Shown here piece after piece: positions 23,101-35,100 of a stretch of DNA of 64,000 nt. The position numbers and the translations under genes are program-made. The DNA lies in the NCBI GenBank assembly GCA_013398175.1, contig VZRZ01004634.1, forward strand, positions 141,737 through 205,736, in the 5' to 3' direction. How positions within the stretch are numbered: position 1 is the stretch's first letter; every line of letters begins with the position of its first letter. This DNA is from Climacteris rufus. Taxonomy: Eukaryota; Chordata; Aves; Passeriformes; Climacteridae. The notes beneath the pieces were generated by a model. That model had not been told where the DNA came from and did not search any database. It saw only the letters and a program-made list of their open reading frames with translations.

Positions 23101-26100
23101 TTTGTTTGGATCCTGGCACAGCAAGGAGATAAGCTGTTCCTCCCTGTGCACAGCGGTGTGGTGAGGGCTTGTGCTTTGTCTGCTTTGCAGGGCATGGAGG
23201 CAGAGCTCTTAAATAAAGTGTTTAATTTAAAAACAAACAACAGGGAAGGAGGAAAATAGAGGTGTCTGAAGTGTGCAAATCTCAATTCTGGAAAACACTG
23301 ATGCTGGGGGTTCAAGGGCTGATGCTTTGGGTGCAACCAGTGGCAGGGCCGGCTGTGGATTTCAGCCTCGGGGCAATCGCTGCTGCCCGGCCCCGGCTCC
23401 TCAGAGCTGCTTTGAAGCCTCGTGTGCTCTTACCATGCCAAAATAAACTCAGAGTCGAGGCTGTCAGAGCTAATCTTCATCTTTCTGCACTTGCCCTCCC
23501 CGCTGCTGTTCTGGGGAGGGATGGCTGTGCTCGCACCCCTGGTTTTAGGAGGTCCCTCCCAAGCCTGGGGACCATCCCTGTGATGCCAGGTGGGGACACA
23601 AGAAGTGCTGACCAGCTTGGAGCAACCTGAACTGCCCATTTGCTTGTCCATTAGGGTGGGTCTGAGTCACCTTTATTAGTCAAACCTGCTTGAATTTCTC
23701 TTTCAGCACCTGGCGCTCTGTGCTGGAAAAGGTGGGATGGCTGAGGCTGTTTCAGGCTGCACAAGTTGCATTCCCCAAAAAGTGAGTGCAGGCAGGCTTT
23801 TCCACCCCAAGCACTGCTCCACCCAAAATAGAGGTTTGCATCCCAAAGTCCAGCATCAGGCATTGAAACCAGTCTTCTCACCCAAATGGAACCTCCCTGG
23901 GGCCCCTCTCCTTTTTTTTCTTTTTTCTTCTTTTAATGTGCATTTCTGCACTGTGCACTTTTTGTCTTTGGATGTAAAGTCTGTTCTCAGAAACAGAATA
24001 TTCCGTTTGGCAATGCCAAAAAGTCTGTAAGCTCTTCACAATGTCATTATATTTTTTTTTAATACTATTTTAACTTATGACTTTATTTTTTGACTGATAA
24101 AAGTGCCGTCTCCTGCCAGCCTTTGCTCTGGTACAAAGTTTCAGCACTGGAAGGTCACGTGAGGTAAATCAGCAGAATGCAAACCTTGCTGTTACTGACT
24201 AAACTTTGCCCGGATCTCACCTAATCACCAACCTGGCAAGCATTTAAGGGCTCCAGCTCTTTTCCATGTGCTTGACACTGGAGCAGCACTTGTCCCAGCT
24301 GAGCATCCATCCAGGGTCCTGGCATCCTTCTGTTCAAAGGGTGATATTTTTGAACCCTTTGGATATAACTCAAATGCCTGAACAATTGCTTGCTGTTATA
24401 TCCCAGTCTTTAAATGTTATTTTCTTTTTTTTTTTTGTCTATTTTCTCATTAGTCCCATGTGACTCTGCTTTAATTTTCAGTAATTTGTGAGGTGTTACC
24501 CAAATTTAGGCTGTCACTGATCTCCAGCATGATGCTTTTTGGTGTCCCTGTGTGAAGAGCAGGCTGGGTGTTGTGGCTGATAGAAAATCTTCCGTGGGCA
24601 GAAGTGTTTAACTATTGAACCACTCAGCTCTTAACTAGTGAGGATTCATCCTCCTAGCAACTCTGAAGGCAGTTTCTTGTCTCTCCACGTTCAGCACTAA
24701 AGGCTGAATGTTTCCAAAGGAAAAACCTTCCAACAAAACGATTTAATTTTCCCCAGTAATATTTTGGGCACAATCTGTTGGCGACTCTTTTATCTGGCGT
24801 GCCATCTCTCGGCTTATAACCCTCTTTGATGTGGCTCATTCAGGGGAAAAATGGCATTACACACTACCTCAATCATTCAGATGTCAGGGAGGATATTGCA
24901 TTTGACTAATCGGGGGAAATTTGGGAAGATTTAGTAATGCCAGGAGACATGACCCACTTCCAGTTAAACGCTTTTCAGACAATAGAGGTTGTGCTAAGTG
25001 GTGGGGGAGGGAGAAACACTCACAGAGTAGAAAAGAATTAATAATTATTTATAGTTTAAATTTTATTGTGGTGATCCTTGCCCAGGTTCAGGATGGGTTT
25101 GTTTTATTTTTGTTTCTTTTTTTTTTAAAAAAAAAGAAAAATAAGATATTAGTACTAACTGGTTTTCAACAGATGTGTGTTATCGGGAGGTGACATCCCT
25201 GGGCTGTGGATGCCTGTCACCTTTGGGATTTGGCTGATGGGTGTTGGGAGCTGTTGTCCACTGTGGTGTGGCTCTGGTCCAGCTCTTGCTGACCAGCTGT
25301 GGGGTGGCTGGGGATGAGGAACCTGGTGTGGGAATTTTGGTCTTGAGACAGCTCAGGAGGCTGTCCACCTCATGATGTGCTTCTTAAGTACATAAAGAAA
25401 CAAGAATATTTATCCACAATGCCAGATTTCACTGTTTTCTTCATGCTCTAAACATTCCATGTTGCATTTTCCTGGCCAAAATCAAACAGAAACTGCAGAG
25501 GTCTAGCTCTGTGATGTTGTAAAACTGTGAGAAAGCCAAACCTAAGTTTGTAGTATATAAACTTTTTCTTCAAGACAACAAAAGGGAACATTCTTTTAAG
25601 AGGAAACTCCATAATTTTCCGCCCTGCAAGTTCTGTCAAGCAACTTGTGGCTGCTCCTTCGCAAGGTTTTATCTTTGCAGCCGTGTGAGCTGAGCAAAAG
25701 CAACTTACTCTGCTTAAAGCTTATTAAACCCCTTATTAAAAATAGTTCTGTAATCCTTCTGGTGTACAGCAGCACCACTTTCTTATTCCACATTGCAGCT
25801 AAACTCTGTCAGCATCTTGCAGCTTGCATGGTGCTGCTGAGATGCAGATGCACGATATTGTGGGGTGCTGGTGGGAATGTCCAACGTGATGGAGCAATTC
25901 CAGAGCCCACCTGGGAATGGGAAGATGAGCTGTGCTGCATGGGCAGTGTTTTGGGATGAAAAGTGTGGTCTAGGGGTTTTCTGGAACTGCTGCTGGTTTC
26001 TGGAAGGAGGTCTGGGTTTTCAAGCTTTTGTTGTTAATTTTGCAAACAGCCTTTTGTGTGATCATCCAGATGTAGGTGTTTTTCAATGCTCTGTTTTTGG

Positions 26101-29100
26101 TTTTGCCTGCAGCCACAGACTCCACTGCTCTGCTTCCACAGTGTAAAATCCACTCTTGTGTTCTGAACTGTTCCCAAACGCTCCTCTTTGAAGAGCCACG
26201 TTATAATAAGCTTCAAGTATCTTTACCAAGCAAGTTGGCACCTTCCTGGGGTTAAAGTCTTGTTTCTTCTGCCTTCAAGCTTCAAAGCCAGTAGACTGAC
26301 ACTTGCTGGGTGCATCCCTGTTGATAAATGCCACTTTCATGTGCAGTTACAGAGATTGCTGGAAGAGATGTAGCCCTGATGCTTGTCTGGATAAATTAAT
26401 TCCCTTTGCACACACTTCTGGGGGTCAGAGTTGTGCACTGGGGCCTCTGAACTGTGAGTTATCCCGGTGTCCCGTAAGTGACTTGAGGAATTTCTGTAGC
26501 ATTAGCAATGGATGCTGGAGCCCTGGCTGAAGTCATCTGCGATGCCAAGAGCTCCTGTGGTCCTTGGGAGGCTCTGGAGCGATGGGCAGGCTCTGGCTGG
26601 GCAGGAAGGTCTCCCTGGTGCCTCCCTGTTCGCTCTCACCAGCCTAGACAGCAGCTGGAAAGCTGGGAACAGCTGAAATATACCTGGGATCTGGACAAAC
26701 CCATCCTGGAATGAGGCTAAACTTCAATATAGTTAATTTGTCTGGAAAGGGAAAAGGCCAGTTTGGAAGGACTTGGCTTCACTCCTCCTGCTCACACAAA
26801 ACAAATGTAATTTTTCAAGTCAGGGCAAAGCAAATGAGTGCAGATCTGAACCAGGGCTCATATTCTGAAAGCTGGAGAGGCTTTGAAACAGCCCAGCAGA
26901 TGGAGGAGGCCCTGGCTGCATCTGTCTTACCTACTTTAACCCCATAAACAGCACTGACCCTTGTCTCCTACAGGCTTTGTGCATAATTTATGTCTGATTT
27001 GAGAGCTGGCTGCTCTGTTAACACACTTGTCCGTGGCTGAGGCTTGGAGGAGTCTCTGGGGAGCTGCAGTGCCTATCCAGAGGGTTTGTGTTAGGCGCTA
27101 GAGATGCATTAAAAATGTTTAAGTTGTTTGATGGAAGCAGGCCAGTTAAAAATGGAGACACTGCTCTTTTCACCCTTTATTTGCAAGCAGAGCTTAGGGA
27201 AAACGGGAGCCACCAGAGCAGCCTGTGTGGCTTCTGTGCTCTGGTAATAAAACATCAGTGAGGGGGTGTGTGGGGCGTCCTTCATCCCACAAACCCTGGG
27301 CTGCACTGAGTGTGGGTGTGAAAACACAGCAGTGGCCTTTGGCCACTAAACCAGCCGTGAATATCCCTGGGGTTGAAGTGACAACGTGGGTCTTGGTGGG
27401 TCTCTTCAGGGTTTATGTGTCCCTTCACTAACCAAACACTGCTGGTGCTGTGTCCCTTGTCCCTGCCACCAGGCCTTGCTGAGGCCTTCGTGTCAGAGAG
27501 GATGCTGTGAGCCCCCAGACTGGGGAGCCCTGGGCTGCCCTGTATGGGATAATTGGCTGCTGAACTCTCTGCTTGTGTCAAACATCCCTTCCACACCCTC
27601 ACAGCCCCCCCACTTCGGGGGATTTAAGCGGTTTCTGGGAATGTCTCTTACATTTTATTCCTGCGGACTGAAAGCGTGACACTGGGGATAAATTCACTGC
27701 AGCAATAAAACACAGGTTAGGAGAGATAATGATATTAACTGTGGCAGTCTGTCTCACTGCTGGAGCAGCCTCTATCCTTTTATGTCTTGTGATGAGGGGA
27801 GATTTGTGGCTTATTTTCCCCCGCGTTGGTGCAAAATGAGATGTGGATTTTCTCCTGCACATGCACATCCTGAAGGGAGTTCAGAAGTGTTGGAGGGACA
27901 GGGAAATCCCAGCTTGTGAGCTTTCCCAGACGGTGTTCCTGGCTGGAAACAGGCTGTGGGGTTGCTGAGGTTTGCTGGCTTCCTCTGAAACCAAGCCCAG
28001 ACCTTTGTCAGTGCTTAGCTGGTAGATGGACAGAGGGGAAACCTCCTCTCAGAACAGACTAAAATGCCTTTTAAGCAGGTTAAACTGCTTTCCTATCAAA
28101 AGGGCTTTTGTGAAAACCAGTCCCTTGGGATTCCTCCCTGAGACATCAGTGCTGGCAGTTGGGACAAGGTCACTGTGTGGATGTGCTGTTCCCCTTGGGG
28201 TCAGCCACACTGTCCCCAGATCCCACAGTGCTGTGCCCATCGGTGCTGCCTCTGCAGGCCTGGCAAAGACCTGGGACTTCTGACTGAGGTGTCTTCTCTG
28301 AAACAGTGCAGTCTGCAGCTCAGAGCCACAGTCCTGTGGCTGGAAATGCCAGCCACTGAATGGAAATATGGGGACAGCATGGAAATACGGTGTCTTCTGC
28401 ACACCCTCTGCAGGGAAATCTCAGCAGGGTTTGGGTGGGAAGGGACCTTAAGGATCATCTCATTCCACCGCCTGCCGTGGGCAGGGATGCTTTCCACTGT
28501 CCCAGGTTGCTCCAAGCCCCAGCCAACCTGGCCTTGGATGCTTCCAGGGATGGGGCAGCCACAGCTTCTCTGGGCANGAAAAAAAATGAACGAACGAAGT
28601 TCAGACTCTGCTAGTGGAAGGACCATCGAAATGATCTTCCACGTCATCCCCGTACGGGCCACCAGTTATTACCGGGATGCCTGTTATTACGGCTTATCCC
28701 GGTAATCAGTCGAGACGCAAAAATAATGAGAGCCGGAGTTCGAGCTGTGTTCAAAGCAAGGGCGAAAAGGGGGGGAACCCTTTTCGTTTAATTCTTATAT
28801 ACACTTTTAGAAATCACAGATCATTGGAGAAAGTTAACACTTCCGTCTCTAACTATATTGGTTACAAGAAGTGTCCGTCAAAAGGATCTGTGTCCATGGG
28901 AAAGGAATGTATAAAGATAATTTTTACAACAACATAGCTATGTTTACAAAAATGGTCCTTGAGACTATCTAACAGAGAAAACTAACTATTTTACAGTGAA
29001 AAATGGGCAACACCCTCTGCAGGGAAATCTCAGCAGGGTTTGGGTGGGAAGGGACCTTAAGGATCATCTCATTCCACCGCCTGCCGTGGGCAGGGATGCT

Positions 29101-32100
29101 TTCCACTGTCCCAGGTTGCTCCAAGCCCCAGCCAACCTGGCCTTGGATGCTTCCAGGGATGGGGCAGCCACAGCTTCTCTGGGCACCCTGTGCCAGGGCC
29201 TCACCACCCTCACAGCCAGGAATTCCTTCCCAATATCCCACCTAACCCTGCCCTCTGGCACTGGGAAGCCATTCCCTGTGTCCTGTCCCTCCATCCCTTG
29301 TCCAAAGTCCCTCTGCAGTGATTGAAAGCATGAAGGGAAATGCACAGGAGGTGAGCACTGGGCCAGGCTGGGTTTGCTCTGCAGGGTTGCTGGGTGTGTG
29401 TGTGGCTTTCCAGCCTGGTGCTGTTGGTGCTGGGGACATCCTACAGCTTTGCATCTGGAAGTGACCCTGATTTACAAATACAGCACAGGGAGGATGGGAA
29501 GAGGAGGGGAAAGCAAATATTTGCCTTTCTGCAGCTGAATCCATCTCGCTGGTGCTCTGGTAGATCTTGCTCCTCTCATAATCGAGTCTCTGCTCTTACT
29601 GAAATATTTTTGTTTATACAAAGCGGGTCTTATCTCCACCATAGCTGGGAATTGGGAGGCTGTGCTGTGACAGTGCCTTGAACAATGCTCTGATAAGGGC
29701 TCAGGCAGCAAGAAAGGCAGCCTTGTTGGCTTATCAAGGAGCAGCAAGGTGAGAGGTGCCACAGGGAGTGGGAAACTGAAACGGTGGCAAAGACTGGTTG
29801 GAGTTTGGTATTTTGAGTGAAGAGGGGGAGTATTAAGTTTGGATGGCATCTCTGCATTGATTCTCCTCTGGGAGGAATAGAGGTCAGGGGGTCACTTCTC
29901 TGGTCAAAAATGAGTCCCAGTGGCTGTTACAATTGCCAGGTTGGTGCTTGGAGGTTATTTTATTGATTAAACATCCCACACCTGAGTTCACTCTGCCTTG
30001 TTTTCATGAATTATATACCAGTAGTTACGGTGACTTAAGGCTTACACCTAATATTTTGAAATTTCTGGGGAGATAGGTACTGGTGCTGCCTTTGGGGTTT
30101 TAGCAGGGAGAGGGGATTGGTCCAAGTTGAGAAGTGATGGAATGTGAGGGAATCCCATTTTCATCCACTGGCTGAGCTTTGGGTAGCTGTTAACCTGAGT
30201 TCCTGGTGCTGCCTCGGGGAGGTCACTGTCCCTGCTGCTGTCCCCAAGCTCTGCCTGACTTCCTGAGAAATTCCCTTCTCAGTAGGTTGGGTGGTGGGGA
30301 CTGAGACCCCACCTGCAGAGCTGCCCCAGCCCTGGGGCNNNNNNNNNNNNNNNNNNNNNNNNNNNNNNNNNNNNNNNNNNNNNNNNNNNNNNNNNNNNNN
30401 NNNNNNNNNNNNNNNNNNNNNNNNNNNNNNNNNNNNNNNNNNNNNNNNNNNNNNNNNNNNNNNNNNNNNNNNNNNNNNNNNNNNNNNNNNNNNNNNNNNN
30501 NNNNNNNNNNNNNNNNNNNNNNNNNNNNNNNNNNNNNNNNNNNNNNNNNNNNNNNNNNNNNNNNNNNNNNNNNNNNNNNNNNNNNNNAGCTGTGGCTGCC
30601 CCATCCCTGGAAGTCCCCAAGGCCAGTTTGGATGGGGCTTGGAGCAACCTGGGCTAGTGGAAGGTGTCCCTGCCCACAGCAGGGCGTGGAACTGGATGAG
30701 ATTTTTTGAGGTGCCTCCCAACCAAACCATTCTGTGATCATGGAATGGGAGGCGTCTACCAGCCAGAGGTGCTTGTGATTGTGTGTCTGAAAATCTGGCT
30801 TCATTTGGAGTGAAGTGATTTATGAGATGCCTTTAACTGTCCAAGTTGAAGGTTAAAATAGCACAGTGAGTGGGCAGCCCCCAGACACCCTTCAGGGTGG
30901 CATTTCCCAGGAATGGCACACTGGTGTGTGCTTCACAGGTTGGGGGGCTATAAATGATGATCACATGTCATGATCCAATCTGGGGTTATTGTTTTTTTCT
31001 TAATAAGGCACCTAAAAGTACTTGTTTGAAAGTTTGCAGCAGCTTTCAGTTTCACCAGAGTGGGACAGGGGCAAAGACAAGGTGGAAGGAAGAGCAGCTG
31101 TGAGGGAACAGGAGTTGCTTCAGCATCTCTCTGCTTTTTGTAGATCACATCCCCTTTGGAGAGGCTTCTAAATCCCTGCCACATCCATGGGTATGCATGG
31201 CCACTAATGCTTTTCCTGATGCATTTGGATATTGGGGAAAATTCCTTCACTCAAAGGGTTGTCCAGCCTGGCACAGCTGCCCAGGGCAGTGGTGGAGTCC
31301 CCATCCCTGGAGGGATTTAAAAGCCGTGTGGATGTGGCACCTGGGGACAGGGGTCAGTGGTGGCCTGGGCAGTGCTGGGGAATTATTGGACTCTGTGGTC
31401 TGAGGGTGTTTCCAATCCAAGTGATTCTGGGACTCTGGGATTTGGAGGTCCTGTGGGACAAACCCACATTGTGAGTGATGCTGTGGGTTACCATGAGTGC
31501 AGGTTTGCTCATGGCACTGACTGCAGCCACATGAGTTCAGGTGTCCCCATCCAACCTCTGGACCATGGAATTGAAGGAAGTCAGCTGAATATTTTGTCAG
31601 AAAGGGCAGAAACCTTTGGTCTTGTACATTGTGAACCGGGAACACTCAGCATGGTTTGCAAAAGCTTAGCTTTAACTACAAAATAAACTGCAATAATGTA
31701 ATGTTTATTCAGTTTATTTTTTCTCCCTAGTTTTATTCATCTACCTAGCAAAGCATGAAGTCATTCCCTGGAGGAGAGAGCAAAGTTGCAGTGCAGTGTT
31801 TGATAGAGGTGGATTTGAGTTACTCTTTGGCCCTAGCTTCAGTGAGCTCATGAGTTGTATTCATACACTCTGGAACTGTTATAACTTCAGGGTGTATTTT
31901 CATTTGTTTTGCTGCTTTTCTAGTTAATTACAAGTTTTCCTCATTTGGGGTGCAGGTGTAACTGAACTTTGGAACAGGTTCAATCCTTCAGCTGAGCTGA
32001 TGGGACCCAGTGGGTTCGAGGCAAGCGGCATCAGCTGTTGTGTGACCATAAAAGCAAAGGGAAATGCATCCCTTGGGTGGGAACTGCATTTCCTGGTCTT

Positions 32101-35100
32101 GGAACAAAACTCCTTGGGCCTGAACCAGAGAATGTAAAGTGGGAATAGAAATCTTACAGCTGGGATGTCCCTGGGATGATGGGAGGCTGCTGGTGATGGT
32201 GGGAAGAGCCAGAGCTGAGACTTCCCTTCATGGAAACTCTGCAGCCACTGCCTGTGCCCAGAGGAATAAAGAAATGCTCCTGTAGCACAGGGAGGGATGT
32301 TTATGGAAGTAAATACATCTCCTGTTGGGATATGGATGTCCTGTGTGTCCGTGCAAGAGTGGCTTTGATGTGGGAATGGGGAGGGCAGGAGCAGCACCCC
32401 ATGGCTGAGACAGATTATTATTATTTTTAATCTCTTTTTATTTTCTCCTTCTGTTTGGGTGCTTTGTTCTCTGGACATTCCGTGTTTCATGAGGGCTGTG
32501 TTTGGCCTGCATGGGAGGTGTATGTTTGTGTGCAGCTGGGCCATCCACCCTTCCAAAGGGAAGAGATAACCTTGGATTTGCCTAACACTCTGGGGACATT
32601 GCCAAGCCAGGGGAAAAAAAAAAATCAAAATTCAAAACAGAAGGTGAAGGCTAGAAAAGATGTATTTGTTGGTGTGGTTTTTTTTTCATTTTAAGTGGGT
32701 GCAGGTGTTTTTGTTGCAACCATTTTCCCACTTGGGCAGTTTTCTGCATGTTGCTCTCCTTCCCAGGGCCCTTCCTGCAGAACACAGATGCTGTTATTCT
32801 AACAGCATCACCCCCCATCACCTCAAAATTCAGGGGTTGATGGTGATTTTTTTTTCCTGCATCCTTCCTTATTTAAGCTTTTGTCTCCCCTACATTTGTT
32901 AGAGCAGATTGGATATGGGATTTAGGGGATGGTTTTCCAGGGAGTTGCTGTGTGGTGTAAATAGGAGGCTGCAGATATCAGTGGTGGAGGATCTGCAGGG
33001 CCAAAATCTCAGTATTGCAGCTGGACAGCTAAAATTATAAGGGAGTAGGAAGGAAAACACAGCTGACTGTCCAGCCACGCTGTGCCTTGTATTTTATACA
33101 TTAAAAAGGAAAATCTCCTTTTGTCTGGGTTTCCTTGGGCACGTGTTTTGAAACAGTGTTAGTTCATTGATTGCAGGATCCTGCTTATTTTCTTCACTGG
33201 AGAGAAAAGACAAAGTGTTTACATTAACATGGAGTAACTCAGGGTACAAGTGCTCCTCTGAGGTCTGGTGTATGGACATCCCGGGAGGAGCAGAGCCAGA
33301 GTCAAATCGCATTCCCAAATACCTGGAAACTGCTGCAATCAAAAGAAATAAATTTAAGAAGAAGTTCTTTCCTGTGAGAGTGGAGAGACCCTGAAACAGG
33401 GTGCCCAGAGAAGCTGTGGCTGCCCCTGGAAGTGTCCAAGGCCAGGTTGGACGGGGCTTGGAGCAACCTGGGATAGTGGAAGGTGTCCCTGCCCATGGCA
33501 GGGGGTGGAAAGAAATGAGCTTTAAAGTTCCTTCCCAACCAAATCATTGTATCCTTTTACAAAAGTGCAGGAACAGTTTTTCTGTGCTCCTGTTCCTCAG
33601 CACTTGGGAGTGTCTGAGTGTTTGTTCACTGCCCCAGGTATTTAGTTGAACGTATTTATTCCAGCCTGGTGTCTCCATCAGTTGTGCCATTCTCCTTGCT
33701 AACAAACCTTGCAGCTGGAATTTTTTAATTACATCTGGTAAAACGTTGCTCATTTAAATCCTCGGTAATCAATTTGCTTTTCCTCAGCTGCTCAGCAATG
33801 GAAAGGATGCAGAGGTGGCCCCGAGGGCCTTTCTAGCATAACCCCCTGGCTGGAAAATGCTGAAAAAATGTCCTTTAAGTCTAACCCCTTTGAATTATGC
33901 ATGCGTGAGTGATGTTCCAAGAGGGTTTTAACGCACGAGTTCTGGAGATGTGAGGGGTAACCGTGCAGGTTGATTAATCCAATTACTTCTTTCAAATAAG
34001 GTTAGCAGTCCAGTCTGGTGGAGAGGTTGCACTGCAATTAAAGGTGGATGTTGGTGCAGTTTGGGCACAGTGGTGGCGGTGGGGAGGAGTGGTGGGGGGT
34101 GTGCTGCGTACCCTGAATTTTGGGAGATGCTTGTGGCACCCTGAATGCTGCCAGTGTCACTGCAGTTACAGACAAAAAGCTGCCACTGCTTCAAACCTTT
34201 CCTGTTCATAGCCCTGGTGTCTCCTGGCTGCATCCCTGCACTGCAGAGCCAGGCTCCTCCCAGGACCATTTTCATATAAAGTCATGTAATAGGGGATGGT
34301 CGTTGCCCTGGGAAGCAAATGTGTTTATGAATTTCCCTAAAGCATCACAAGGCTGTGTTATAGATAGAGGACTCTGAAAACCCAGGTTGAGAGGCCATTT
34401 TTGAGTACTTAATTAAACCCAAAGGCTGTTCTTAAACTATTCATTAACAATCAAGTGTAAATCATGTATATTGAGCATGTTTTGGATCCAGCTTGTGTTC
34501 ACCAAAGTGCTCACGTGGAGTTCAGATGGAAAACGGGACAAAGGGAGACAAGGTTACATCACAGCACTGCTCAAGGTTTTGATTAATTGAGAATTACACG
34601 AGAGAAGGGTAATTAATGCCAATCAACAGGGATTTGCAGAAAGTAGCCTGGAAGGATTTCACTTTTGTAATATGACAGGCTATTTGGTGAAAGTCATGCT
34701 ACAGGAACACTTGGTCCTTTCATGGAGCTTTTAGTTAAAAAAAAAGGCAAAACCCCAATAACCCTTACTTAGAATATAAAAGTTTGGCTGCACTGGCTGT
34801 CAAAGGCTCATCCTGATTCCCCTCAGACACTGGGTCAAGGACTTTTTTATGATCCTGAGCAATAGGATAGCTTTTTAATCCATGACTTGTAAGGAGAGGT
34901 GATGAGTTCTGGAGGAGCTGGGTCGGCTGGGTGGTGCTGAGGTGTGGCCTTGAGCATCCCCTGGGAGCTGGAGCCAGGGGAAGTCCTTGGGAAAGGGGTG
35001 TTGAGCTCCCTGCTCCAAGCTGCTGATCCCCACAGCTCTTCCAGGAAGATCAAGTCCAGTGCATCCTTACCTCGGCTGGCTTTGTCACCAGACCCTTGTA

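Noticed and set aside
28646..28664. Sequence identical to a tRNA-Ile 3' end, considered as a tRNA gene
   Set aside because: No acceptor 5' strand, D arm or anticodon arm precedes it, and it includes CCA, which nuclear tRNA genes do not encode. It fits a primer-binding site.
28401..29185. Reading the 176-bp duplication as a retroviral target-site duplication
   Set aside because: Retroviral integrases duplicate 4-6 bp. A 176-bp perfect copy ending at an N is an assembly or allelic effect.
30161..30804. Long open frames on the minus strand around 30.2-30.8 kb
   Set aside because: They are open only because the 249 N give no stops. The readable part is CR1.
31924..32628. 234-codon open frame on the minus strand in MYO5B intron 1
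   Set aside because: No recognisable motif or domain. A chance stop-free stretch is more likely.
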